From contig JAQUUB010000048.1 in assembly GCA_028694115.1 (NCBI GenBank), forward strand, positions 1 to 31,807: DNA of 31,807 nucleotides. Reading direction: 5' to 3'. This DNA comes from Lachnospiraceae bacterium. Lineage in GTDB: Bacteria > Bacillota_A > Clostridia > Lachnospirales > Lachnospiraceae. Shown here piece after piece: positions 1 through 8,218 of this stretch. The notes below the pieces were generated by a model. It saw only the letters and a program-made list of their open reading frames with translations, did no database searches and had not been told where the DNA came from. The position numbers were made by a program, and so were the translations under genes. How positions within the stretch are numbered: position 1 is the first letter of the stretch; every line of letters begins with the position of its first letter.

Positions 1-50
1 TTTTGGCTATCTTGTCAACTATTTTCGTAATATTTTTTAAGTTTTTGACG

Positions 51-88
51 AAAAAAAACAGTGGCTCTCTCTGAAAGAAAACCACTGG
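51..88 (-). terminator. Intrinsic terminator after the acetyltransferase fragment
   Basis: Read on the minus strand, a CAGTGG/CCACTG stem (82-87 with 59-64) is followed at once by eight U (A-run 51-58). It lies just downstream of the stop codon at 111-113 and would end the sensor-MFS/acetyltransferase transcript. Bases 1-50 hold nothing I can name. Confidence 0.75.
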
Positions 89-110
89 ATTTTAATTTGA
101 AATTGGTTAA

Positions 111-407
111 CTAAATGACATTGATTAATGCATCTGGTGTATAAAGTATTACATCCTTAAAATGATTATGAATTTCCTCCTCTAATTCCGGATGCGGATA
201 TGTAAAATCAATCCCGCTTCTTCCCGATACCAATCCTACGATTTTCCCTTCACAAACGGCTTTAAATCCTACATAATCACAATCTTCCATACCAGAAGCT
301 AAGTAGCTATGTATGCTATTACCACTATTTAAATAAGTTTCATAAAGATATGTAATTTCGTCCAAATCATCAATGCTAACAGGTTCATATAGTATCTTAT
401 CGTCCAT
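111..407 (-). CDS. Truncated GNAT-type N-acetyltransferase (N-terminal half only)
   Basis: A 98-residue product resembling the first half of a GNAT acetyltransferase: helix 1 region (about residues 10-40), then the strand pair YVGFKAVCEGKIVGLVSG (about 45-62), and the run YTPDAL just before the stop. In GNAT enzymes this last segment leads into strand 4 and the acetyl-CoA-binding motif A (R/Q-x-x-G-x-G/A), which is absent here. An intrinsic terminator follows almost immediately. The ATG at 405-407 overlaps the end of the sensor-MFS gene, with GGGAG six bases upstream, so translation is probably coupled. Without motif A it should not bind acetyl-CoA as normal family members do; it may be a decaying gene or a small binding domain. 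The family call rests on fold-pattern recognition only. Confidence 0.55.
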   Translation of the reverse strand: MDDKILYEPVSIDDLDEITYLYETYLNSGNSIHSYLASGMEDCDYVGFKAVCEGKIVGLVSGRSGIDFTYPHPELEEEIHNHFKDVILYTPDALINVI

Positions 408-3327
408 TACATTCTCCCTCCACAGAATTTTTGAAACAACTCTTTGAATTACTAATACTAAATAGTATAATGAGAGCCCCCATTATAAGAGATATACATC
501 CAATACCAAAACGATTTCCAAAAAGTAAAGCAGTTCCATAGGCAATTGGCCCCAATGTCTGTCCACCATTTTCAAACAGTGAATAGATCCCCATAGCATT
601 GCCCTCCCCATAGGATGAGGTCTCTGGTATCATGCCAAAATAGGTATACTGGCAGGTATACGCAAAAGAAACAATGACGGAAAATATCATAATGCTAAGC
701 ATTGCCATTAACAGAGATGGACTAATAGCAAATAGCAGCATATTCACACACATCAACCCACTCGCTAAAATTACAGACTTTCCAGAACCAAATTTTCCAA
801 TCAGCCACTTTGCCAGGAAAGGACCTATATATAGTACAATTAGACCACATGCCAAATAAAAACGTCCAATTTCCACTTCTGTCATACCATATTTTTCAAC
901 ATATAAAGGAAAGAAATATTCGCGGTAGGATAGTGCCATCATAAAAGGAAGTAAAAGAAAGAGGAAAAAGGTTATGACCCTTTTATTTAAAAGGAATTCT
1001 TTCATTTTAATATTACCGGCCTTTTTAGAAATAGTAGGTTTTATGCTCTTCCCTGTAAATGCCAATGCTAACCCCGATATTGATATAATTGCCCCTACCA
1101 GATACACTAATTGATAGTCACCAAAAGACAAAATAATTGATCCAAGACCTACCCCTACTGTTATACCCGAAAGTACACCCGCATTAATATCAGCAAATGC
1201 CTGTTCACAATGCTCCTCTGTGTCTCCCATTGCGGCAAGGGTATTGGCGGTTACATAGATTGTCCCCATACCGATACCAATAAAAATTTTACCGATAAGA
1301 AGGCCTATATAATTTCCAGATAATGCGCATATTAACAGACCTGAAAACTGACATAGAAACCCAAATATCATGTTTTTTCTGGTACCCAATAAACTTACAA
1401 ATCTTCCACCTATGACAGAAAATAAAGCTGCCATTAATAACTGCATTGTAATCGGGAGTGCAATTCCCATACTTTTCGGAATTCCTATTATCGGTTCATA
1501 TAACCTTGAAGATAGCAAAGCGATAAAAGCATCCTGCATGGAATCCACTAAATATATGATAAACAGGATACTCCGAAGAGGGTAATGCATGAAATAATGA
1601 ATTTCACTTTCTCCTGTCTTGTTTTTTCTCTCCATATGAGAAATCAGAAATATGATTTCAATAATAAACATAATAATTACAACTACCGTAGTAATGATTG
1701 TAAAAACAACTTCCATAATAAGTGTTTTCTGTTCCCTATGTACATTATCCATATTGGTACCCACCTCAAGAATACCAATAATCTCACCGTTTTCCGAATG
1801 AATAGGAGTAAGTATATAGGACCATGCCCCATAAGAGCTCACTTCATCATTTACTTCAATAGCCTTACCATTTTTATAAACATAAGAATATGCATTGTCG
1901 CCATACTCATACATAGGGTGATTAACAGTAACCGTTTGTTCGTAGTCAAAAACTGCATTAATAAAATTACCATCCCCTTTATAAATAGTATAGTAATAAT
2001 ATAATCCATTTTCATAGGATGTCCGGACTAATTCATCTGCCTTTTCTTTAAGTGACACATACGTCTTTCCCCCATAATCAGATAAATTCTTTATTTCCTG
2101 TAATTTTGTTGCATCCAAATCTTCTAAAAGAATATCGGAAAAAAGTTTAATATCCCTCATGGTCGTTTTGGTCTGCGTATCTAAAAGCTTGGAAATCAAC
2201 ATAATTGAAATTATGATTGCAATTATTAACGAAGGAATTACGATTAAAATAACTCTAAAAAGGGTTTCTCTATTATGTAAATGCCTTACAGCTTTCAGAA
2301 TAAGACGGAAGAATAACACAATAAAAAATACTGTCAGAAGAAATATGAGTAGCCAAATACCTATTCTCATTATTCTATTCGAGAGGTTTACACTACTAAA
2401 ATAGGAAAAATTCCCTTCCTTATCAAGAAGGTAAATACCACTATAATCCGTGCCAACTAATGTACCATTATTAGAAGCATTGATTGTATAAGGTATCTCC
2501 TCCATATCAAATACTGTTTTAACTGATTCTTCTGATTCAATAGATAGTTTTTTAACGCTTTTGCTTAATAAATCTGTATAATAAACAGTATTGCCTTCCA
2601 TCGTCAGTTTCCATGGAATCTGTTCCTGATTTTTACTATCCATTAATATTGTAATGTTTCCATCTTCTTCAATTTTATAGATTTCTCCCTGTCTAGTGGA
2701 TGCAATAACACTCTTGCTTTGAATGTCTAAAACTGCATCATTAACAGCAAGTGATACAGGATAAGAGGTGCATGTATTCTTGCCCGTCTTTAAGTCCAGA
2801 TTGTAACACTGTATTTTACTTTTTCCTTTCAGAATGAAATAAATATGACCCTCTTTTTCAGTAAGTCCTATTATATTTCCATACTGCAATGGTGCATTAT
2901 CTTCATCTTCATATTTAATTTCATACAAGGTCTTTGCATTTTTACCCTTTTTATCATATTGAATGATTCTTTCTGATTTAACCAAGGTACCTTTTCCTGC
3001 GTAATCCACATTTGCAAGGTAAATATTACCTGCTTCGTCATCGCATATCATAGATGCATAATAAAAAGGTTTATCTTCATTGCCACCTTTAATCTTTGTT
3101 TCATATTGCAGCTTCTTATTGATTAAAAGTACTTCTTTTTTCCCATTATTAATCAGGTAAAAAGTATCATTTTTACCCACAAAAATATTTGTAGGAGAAT
3201 GAAAGGTTATTTGAGATGGAAAAGGTAAGACCGATAAAAAATCTCTCTTCGTCCAAATGAAAAGCACAATAAAAAATATTAATATTCCACAAAATAAGTA
3301 CTTTTTTCTCCTTTGTATAACATTCAT
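397..3327 (-). CDS. Sensor-transporter fusion: beta-propeller-like + Cache-like domain + MFS transporter
   Basis: A 976-residue membrane protein in several parts. Residues about 11-26 form a signal-anchor helix. Residues about 40-310 show repeated strand pairs with DxxGNIY, EGHIYF and GTLVGTDYSGIYLLDKEG units, like an NHL/YVTN-type beta-propeller outside the cell. Helices follow at about 323-346 and 358-380, then an external segment at 381-535 (YYYYTIYKGDGNF, PIHSENGEIIGILEVG) that resembles a Cache-type ligand sensor, a helix at 538-564, and an MFS transporter from about 585 to 970. No HAMP, kinase, GGDEF or PP2C output domain is present: the slot where an output domain usually sits holds the transporter. 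The start is supported by AGGAG eight bases before the ATG. Clostridial sensor-MFS proteins that also carry a SpoIIE phosphatase would be the nearest comparison (from memory), which is of interest because RsbW- and STAS-like genes lie in this window. The substrate is unknown. Confidence 0.8.
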   Translation of the reverse strand: MNVIQRRKKYLFCGILIFFIVLFIWTKRDFLSVLPFPSQITFHSPTNIFVGKNDTFYLINNGKKEVLLINKKLQYETKIKGGNEDKPFYYASMICDDEAGNIYLANVDYAGKGTLVKSERIIQYDKKGKNAKTLYEIKYEDEDNAPLQYGNIIGLTEKEGHIYFILKGKSKIQCYNLDLKTGKNTCTSYPVSLAVNDAVLDIQSKSVIASTRQGEIYKIEEDGNITILMDSKNQEQIPWKLTMEGNTVYYTDLLSKSVKKLSIESEESVKTVFDMEEIPYTINASNNGTLVGTDYSGIYLLDKEGNFSYFSSVNLSNRIMRIGIWLLIFLLTVFFIVLFFRLILKAVRHLHNRETLFRVILIVIPSLIIAIIISIMLISKLLDTQTKTTMRDIKLFSDILLEDLDATKLQEIKNLSDYGGKTYVSLKEKADELVRTSYENGLYYYYTIYKGDGNFINAVFDYEQTVTVNHPMYEYGDNAYSYVYKNGKAIEVNDEVSSYGAWSYILTPIHSENGEIIGILEVGTNMDNVHREQKTLIMEVVFTIITTVVVIIMFIIEIIFLISHMERKNKTGESEIHYFMHYPLRSILFIIYLVDSMQDAFIALLSSRLYEPIIGIPKSMGIALPITMQLLMAALFSVIGGRFVSLLGTRKNMIFGFLCQFSGLLICALSGNYIGLLIGKIFIGIGMGTIYVTANTLAAMGDTEEHCEQAFADINAGVLSGITVGVGLGSIILSFGDYQLVYLVGAIISISGLALAFTGKSIKPTISKKAGNIKMKEFLLNKRVITFFLFLLLPFMMALSYREYFFPLYVEKYGMTEVEIGRFYLACGLIVLYIGPFLAKWLIGKFGSGKSVILASGLMCVNMLLFAISPSLLMAMLSIMIFSVIVSFAYTCQYTYFGMIPETSSYGEGNAMGIYSLFENGGQTLGPIAYGTALLFGNRFGIGCISLIMGALIILFSISNSKSCFKNSVEGECNGR

Positions 3328-3374
3328 CGTGTAATCTCCTAGTGTAATTTGTTTATAAGATTATATCATATTTT

Positions 3375-3403
3375 TTGTAATTAAAAGGTATTTTTGTTAT
3401 AAT
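3375..3403 (+). promoter_or_regulatory. Sigma-A-type promoter for the rightward left-end operon
   Basis: TTGTAA (3375-3380), a 17-base spacer and TATAAT (3398-3403) preceded by TG one base earlier, i.e. an extended -10. It points to the formylglycine-enzyme remnant, nitroreductase, ABM protein and amylase. The upstream, oppositely directed sensor-MFS gene starts at 3327. Confidence 0.65.
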
Positions 3404-3434
3404 TTAACATTATTATGAAATATATTCCATTTTA

Positions 3435-3959
3435 TTGTCAATTATATTCTGGAAATTATTTCATATTATTTCATTTTATGCTACACTCGTATTATTACAA
3501 AATAATACATTTAATTTGTATGAGAAGGCACCAAAAGAAGGAAATCTTTATTGTGATTTGGATACACCAAATGCAATGTGGTATATGAAATATTCATTAA
3601 CTGAAGCACAGTTTGTACAATTTTTAAACTGTCTGTCCAGAAAGCAGCAGCAAAGTCATGTTATGAGTGATATTTCATCAGATACCATTGATCAATATTA
3701 TGTAATGACAAATACAGAAAAAGACAGGGCCGCCGCAATTATCTGCAGGTGTAATGGAAATGTGTGGAAATGTTTGAGAAAACCTATTAGTGTGGGGCGT
3801 CCGGAAGGTCGTGTTTTTATTCCTGAACATGGTACAGGCGTGCTAGATGAAAATGGTTATCATACGAATCCTGGATATATCCATATGGATCTTCGCGTAT
3901 TTGGTGCTCACACCAAGAATGACAAACGATATCATGGTGGTTTGCGAGTAGGATTTTAG
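3435..3959 (+). pseudogene. Formylglycine-generating-enzyme-like (SUMF1/FGE-sulfatase family) remnant with internal deletion
   Basis: The open frame (174 codons from a TTG) carries two separated pieces of a SUMF1-type domain. The N-terminal piece contains WYMKYSLTEAQFVQFLNCL, like the family's xYxMKYEITQxQYVDFLNxL. The C-terminal piece contains NGNVW, then ISVGRPEGRVF and EHGTGVLDENGYHTNPG, and ends in GGLRVGF, matching the family pattern GNVWE...GRxFxGxHGDGxLDxxG...GFRV. The middle of the domain, including the region around the usual LRPMTEAEWEKA segment, is missing, and there is no ATG with a ribosome site at a sensible place. I infer an in-frame internal deletion and loss of function. The promoter upstream is intact, so this stretch may now serve mainly as a leader for the genes that follow. 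Confidence 0.6.
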
Positions 3960-3982
3960 TTAATGGAGGTATTAATTATAAT

Positions 3983-4528
3983 ATGCAGGATACAAAAACA
4001 TCTTTACCAACTTTGGAAACAATCTTTACGAGAAGGAGCATCCGTAAATATACAGACAAAGAAATAACAGACGAAGAACTAACGCTCCTATTAAAGGCTG
4101 GAATGAGCGGTCCTACATGTGTCAATAGCCGTGATTGGGCCTTCCTTGTAATACGGGATAAAAATATGCTCCAAAAAATTGCTAATAATCAGGAGGGACA
4201 GGCTTCCATGCTTTCCAATGCTTCTGTTGCCGTAATTGTATGTGGAGATTTAACGCGTTCCTATAAAAAATTTCCAGAGTATTGGGTTGTCGATTGCTCT
4301 ATTGCAGGTCAAAATATGATATTGGCTGCTAATTCAATGGGTATCGGTTCCGTCTGGCTTGGAACCTATCCAGAAACGAATCGTGTGAAGGGGTTAATTG
4401 ATCTTTTTCAATTGCCTGAACATATTATTCCTTTAGCAGTCATTTCCTTTGGATATCCAGATTATTCTGTTATAAAACCTTCGGTTAAAGAACCTGATAT
4501 GAGTAAAATTCATTATGAAAAATGGTAA
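3983..4528 (+). CDS. Nitroreductase family protein (FMN-dependent)
   Basis: 181 residues. The N-terminal signature TRRSIRKYTDKEIT (about residues 16-29) is the FMN-phosphate-binding arginine region of nitroreductases. Further family features are the GPTCVNSRDWAFLVI segment (about 47-61), the DCSIAGQNMILAANSMGIGSVWLG stretch (split here: DCSIAGQNMIL then AANSMGIGSVWLG) and the closing PLAVISFGYP. These proteins use FMN and NAD(P)H to reduce nitro groups, quinones or enones in the cytoplasm; the substrate here is unknown. A GGAGG lies 13 bases before the ATG, a longer spacing than usual. It is followed after 43 bases by an ABM-domain gene, and the two are likely co-transcribed with the alpha-amylase. 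Confidence 0.88.
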   Translation: MQDTKTSLPTLETIFTRRSIRKYTDKEITDEELTLLLKAGMSGPTCVNSRDWAFLVIRDKNMLQKIANNQEGQASMLSNASVAVIVCGDLTRSYKKFPEYWVVDCSIAGQNMILAANSMGIGSVWLGTYPETNRVKGLIDLFQLPEHIIPLAVISFGYPDYSVIKPSVKEPDMSKIHYEKW

Positions 4529-4571
4529 AGATAAAAGAAAGGAAAGCAGATCCTGCTACATAGGTATTAAA

Positions 4572-4865
4572 ATGATTATGTCTACGGCTAGGGACTTTAT
4601 TAAACCTGAAATGATTTCAGAGTATAATGTCCTAATACAAAAATTAATTGAAGAAACCAGAAAAGAAGAAGGTAATCTATCCTATACACATTATGAGGAT
4701 ATTTCAGATTCTGGAAAATATATTCTTTTGGAATTTTGGAAGGATGCAAAAAGTCTTGAAATGCACTTTCAAACTCCACATTTTAAACATCTTGTTCCAC
4801 AAATTAAGAAACTCCAGTATCAACCATCTCAGGTAGATACTTTCAAGGAGGTAACGAATGGATAA
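4572..4865 (+). CDS. Antibiotic biosynthesis monooxygenase (ABM) domain protein
   Basis: About 97 residues from ATG 4572; the frame is open back to an ATG at 4515 inside the nitroreductase gene, but that start has no ribosome site and adds a non-family leader. The protein fits the small ferredoxin-like ABM fold: first strand MIMSTARDFIKPE, helix SEYNVLIQKLIEETRKEEG, second strand NLSYTHYEDISDSGKYILLEFWKD, then the helix with the typical HFQTPHFK segment. ABM proteins are dimeric, cofactor-free oxygenases or heme/quinone-active proteins such as YgiN-like quinol monooxygenases; in an anaerobe the role may be quinone or electrophile handling. The stop overlaps the amylase start by 8 bases (ATGGATAA), so the amylase is translationally coupled to it. 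Confidence 0.82.
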   Translation: MIMSTARDFIKPEMISEYNVLIQKLIEETRKEEGNLSYTHYEDISDSGKYILLEFWKDAKSLEMHFQTPHFKHLVPQIKKLQYQPSQVDTFKEVTNG

Positions 4866-6330
4866 TAAAACAATTATTCAATATTTTGAATGGTATGTTT
4901 CCGGTCATCATATTCTTTGGCGAAAGTGTATTAACAATGCTAAAAAATTAGCCGACATAGGTATTACTTCTGTATGGCTTCCTCCTGCATATAAATCAGG
5001 TTTTATGGAGGATAATGTCGGATATGCCGCATATGATCTGTATGATTTAGGAGAATTTGATCAAAAAGGATCCGTATCTACAAAATATGGAACAAAAGAT
5101 GAATATTTAGAGGCAATAAAACAATTTCATGCCTATGGTATTGAGGTGTTGGGAGATATTGTAATTAACCATAAAATAGGTTCCGATAGCTTTGAAGCTG
5201 TTGATGCTTATTGTGTAAATTCTAATAACCGTTTACAAATTACATCTGAGAAGCATAATATTTTAGCCGCTACCAAATTTGATTTTCCAGGAAGAAATGG
5301 AAAATACTCTAATTTTACCTGGAATGCTTCTCACTTCAACAGCGTAGACTGGGATGATCGAACCAAACAAAATTATATTTACAAATTAGATGGACAGGAT
5401 TGGGCCACTGATGTAGATAATGAGAACGGAAATTATGATTTCTTAATGGGTGCCAATATAAACATGAACAATCCTGATGTTCGTAAAGAGCTACTTACAT
5501 GGGGACAATGGTATCTTGATTTTACTGGAATCGATGGTTTTCGACTAGATGCTGTTAAACATATTAGTGCTTCCTTTTATTCTGAATGGCTAAAAACATT
5601 ACGTGAAAATAATAAAAGGGAACTATTTGCGGTAGGTGAATATTGGCACGGTGATATCCGAAAATTAGAAGATTATTTGGAAAATGTTCACTATTCCATG
5701 TCTTTGTTTGATGTACCTCTTCACTATAATATGGTACAAATGTCTTATGCAAACGGTAATTTTGATTTAAGAAATTTATTTCAAAATACATTAATGGAAA
5801 AACATCCTAATAATGCTGTCACCTTTATTGATAATCATGATTCACAGCCTGGACAGGCTTTGGCCTCTTTTGTTAATACTTGGTTAAAACAGGTAGCATA
5901 TGCGATTATTCTTCTCCATGAAAATGGTATCCCTTGTATTTTTTATGGCGATTTGTATGGAATTCCCAGTTCCAGAAATATTCCAATACCCAGATTGCGT
6001 ACCATGATCCAAGTACGTAAATATTATGCATATGGAAAACAGAATAACTACATTGATGATCCAAATGTGATTGGTTGGACACGTGAGGGCGATGAGGAAC
6101 ATCCTAATTCTGGTATTGCCGTTATTTTGGCAGATGGCAAGGGTGGCAGTAAACGTATGTATATAGGGAAAAAATATGCCGGACAGCATTTTCATGATTC
6201 CTTGCACAAAATTCGATCTGTTGTTGAAATCGAAGAAGATGGTCATGGCACTTTTCCTGTGCAGGATGCTTCCGTAGCTATTTGGGTTTCGGAACTTGCT
6301 TTTGAATACCTTATTATACACGAAGATTAA
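4858..6330 (+). CDS. Cytoplasmic alpha-amylase, GH13
   Basis: 490 residues with no signal peptide, so it should act inside the cell on alpha-1,4-glucans such as glycogen or imported maltodextrin. The four GH13 motifs are present: DIVINH (about 100-105), GFRLDAVKH with nucleophile D231, GEYW with acid/base E261, and FIDNHD with transition-state stabiliser D328. The opening IIQYFEWY and the LPPAYK segment fit the bacterial liquefying-type (AmyS-like) cytoplasmic subgroup. AAGGAGG sits at 4845-4851, seven to eight bases before the ATG. The gene overlaps the ABM gene and ends at a bidirectional terminator shared with the convergent DJ-1 gene. It pairs functionally with the debranching enzyme on the opposite strand at 13.7-15.8 kb. 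Confidence 0.93.
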   Translation: MDNKTIIQYFEWYVSGHHILWRKCINNAKKLADIGITSVWLPPAYKSGFMEDNVGYAAYDLYDLGEFDQKGSVSTKYGTKDEYLEAIKQFHAYGIEVLGDIVINHKIGSDSFEAVDAYCVNSNNRLQITSEKHNILAATKFDFPGRNGKYSNFTWNASHFNSVDWDDRTKQNYIYKLDGQDWATDVDNENGNYDFLMGANINMNNPDVRKELLTWGQWYLDFTGIDGFRLDAVKHISASFYSEWLKTLRENNKRELFAVGEYWHGDIRKLEDYLENVHYSMSLFDVPLHYNMVQMSYANGNFDLRNLFQNTLMEKHPNNAVTFIDNHDSQPGQALASFVNTWLKQVAYAIILLHENGIPCIFYGDLYGIPSSRNIPIPRLRTMIQVRKYYAYGKQNNYIDDPNVIGWTREGDEEHPNSGIAVILADGKGGSKRMYIGKKYAGQHFHDSLHKIRSVVEIEEDGHGTFPVQDASVAIWVSELAFEYLIIHED

Positions 6331-6370
6331 TTAATATTCTGATTTGCCAGGCTCATCCTCCTTAGCAAAT

Positions 6371-6411
6371 AAAAAATAAGTCCCCAGCAATCTCTTTAGG
6401 ACTTATTTTTT
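6371..6411. terminator. Bidirectional intrinsic terminator between amylase and DJ-1 gene
   Basis: A perfect 13-base inverted repeat (AAAAAATAAGTCC at 6371-6383 and its complement at 6399-6411) with a 15-base loop. Each arm supplies a U-run in its own reading direction, so it can stop both the amylase transcript and the convergent minus-strand cluster. Confidence 0.9.
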
Positions 6412-6460
6412 ATTGTTCTATATAAATAGCAAATTATTATTAATATATTTACACTTCGCC

Positions 6461-7285
6461 TTACCAGCCGTACCTTTTTAGCCCATTTTCCAGAACCTCA
6501 ATCATAAGCTCACCAACGAGTTTTGAATCCTGAGTTGATCTGCCTGTTAAAAATGGATAATCTAAAATAGTGGATGTTTCATGCCCTACGCCCCCATGAT
6601 ATTGTCCATCCGGTCCTGTCGCATCTCTCAGTATATACTCCAAAGGATAAAAGGGAGAACCAAAATTTGTAGAGCCTGTTTTGATAAATCCGGTTCCATC
6701 CATATAGTCATATTCTAAAGCATGACCAGTTATATGTTTTCCCCATATAATACTTTTTCTCATCGTCCAATCCCTTGCAAAAGCCAGACACCCTACACTA
6801 TAGCAAAGAGTTGCTATCAATTTATTTTGTTGATAAAACCCAAGGATAACATCATGCAATTGTTGATTATTAACCATGTCTACCATTGGTCCACTCCCCC
6901 CTGGCAGCAATAGAGCATCATATTGCTTTATCTCCTCAAAGCACAACTCCCGTTCTTTATGATATTTAGTTAGAGCATGTCCAAAATTTTCATCGCAAAA
7001 ATATGGTCTTTTTGGAAACCAGGAAGATAAATCTATGGTATTATCAAGAACATCTGAATCATCAAACTCTCTAGTCTTCGTCGCATAGTATTCACTCGTA
7101 ACTACTTTTTTAAGTGGAACATCAAAAAATCCTGGCTCCATACTTGGTTGTAAAGCATGCGCCCTTCCACCTTTGGGTGTCATAAAAGTAATCTCATAAT
7201 TATTCTTTTCTAGTTCCTCAAGTGGTCCTATTATTTCTTCTCCCCAATAGCCCCACTCCGAAATGCAGCATAATATTTTCTTCAT
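6461..7285 (-). CDS. DJ-1/PfpI family protein, long form (paralog 1)
   Basis: 274 residues with a class I glutamine-amidotransferase-like fold. The nucleophile elbow is ATLCYSVG with C161; LLLPGGSGP (about 126-134) is the oxyanion-side loop. Insertions before residue 110 and around 180-215 make it larger than the ~190-residue core and closer in size to Hsp31-like proteins. Family members are glyoxalase III, deglycase-like or chaperone proteins, or hydratases, acting on reactive carbonyls; which applies here cannot be told. AAGGAG lies ten bases before the ATG. It is the last gene of the ankyrin-aldolase-DJ-1 group, 39 bases after the aldolase. Residues around the elbow differ from paralog 2 (LCYAVA), so the copies are old, not a recent duplication. 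Confidence 0.85.
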   Translation of the reverse strand: MKKILCCISEWGYWGEEIIGPLEELEKNNYEITFMTPKGGRAHALQPSMEPGFFDVPLKKVVTSEYYATKTREFDDSDVLDNTIDLSSWFPKRPYFCDENFGHALTKYHKERELCFEEIKQYDALLLPGGSGPMVDMVNNQQLHDVILGFYQQNKLIATLCYSVGCLAFARDWTMRKSIIWGKHITGHALEYDYMDGTGFIKTGSTNFGSPFYPLEYILRDATGPDGQYHGGVGHETSTILDYPFLTGRSTQDSKLVGELMIEVLENGLKRYGW

Positions 7286-7324
7286 ATATTCAGAACTCCT
7301 TATGGTAGTATAAATATCCTTCTT

Positions 7325-8101
7325 TTAATCTTTTACCTGTTCAAGTATATTTTTAGCCGCACTACTCAGAAAAAGAACATCCATTCCAGCCGCAATATTA
7401 GTAAATCCTTGTTTTATTCTCTCTTTAGCCTGTTTTGGATCGAAGGCTACTATTCCACAAGAGATTCCGAATTTTTTACTAGCCTTTAATACCTTTTGAA
7501 TTGCCTCTTCTAACTTTGGATCATTCGTTTGACCCAGAATACCCATGCTACCTGATAGATCAAGAGCACCAATCATAACAGAATCTACACCAGGCACACT
7601 CAATATTTCTTCAATATTATTCACTGCATCGATATGTTCAATCATAAGTATTGTCAAAACTTCTTCGTTCGCTGTGCTCATATACTCATCTATATGTAAA
7701 CCATAGCACTGAGCACGGGCCACTCCTGCACCACGCTCTCCCAATGGAGGATATTTAATTGCCCTAACTGCATCTTCAGCATCACTTTTCGTTCGAATCA
7801 AAGGTACAAGTATCCCATCAGTTCCTGTATCTAAAATACGCTTTATCATTGTTTTATCATTCCATGGAACTCTGACAACTGTCGTGACCTCTGATCCATT
7901 TGTTGCCTGTAGCATCGCAAGAACACTTTCCTCACTCATCACCGTATGTTCCATCTCAAACCACAACCAATCATATTCAAGATGTGACATAATTTCAGAA
8001 ACTACAGGATTACTCATAGTAATAGTTGCTCCATAGCAAACTTCTCCCGCTTTTAATTTGTTCTTCAATTTGTTAGGTTCTCTTAATCCTTTTGCATTCA
8101 T
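7325..8101 (-). CDS. HpcH/HpaI family aldolase (pyruvate-type, metal-dependent)
   Basis: 258 residues, a standard length for the family. Motifs expected of class II pyruvate aldolases are present: WFEMEH with H52, VVRVPWND with R77, TGTDGILVPLI (about 92-102), KYPPLGERG (116-124), MIEHIDAVNNIEEI with metal ligand E155, and GALDLSGSMG with D181. HpaI, RhmA and GarL cleave 2-keto-3-deoxy acids or 4-hydroxy-2-oxo acids to pyruvate plus an aldehyde; the sequence does not fix the substrate. GGAG lies eight bases before the ATG. Placed between an ankyrin protein and a DJ-1 protein, it may release an aldehyde that the DJ-1 partner handles (inference). Confidence 0.9.
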   Translation of the reverse strand: MNAKGLREPNKLKNKLKAGEVCYGATITMSNPVVSEIMSHLEYDWLWFEMEHTVMSEESVLAMLQATNGSEVTTVVRVPWNDKTMIKRILDTGTDGILVPLIRTKSDAEDAVRAIKYPPLGERGAGVARAQCYGLHIDEYMSTANEEVLTILMIEHIDAVNNIEEILSVPGVDSVMIGALDLSGSMGILGQTNDPKLEEAIQKVLKASKKFGISCGIVAFDPKQAKERIKQGFTNIAAGMDVLFLSSAAKNILEQVKD

Positions 8102-8218
8102 ATTTTATTCTCCTTCTTTCTTATTATGCAGGCATTTGTTAATTGCCTAGTTTTTAATAATGTAAAATATTTTATTTTAATTATACCGATTTTCTATCCT
8201 TTTACGGTAAGAGATTAT

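Noticed and set aside
5884..6321. A 145-codon antisense frame within the amylase gene.
   Set aside because: Overlaps the well-conserved C-terminal amylase coding region and shows no domain or start signal.
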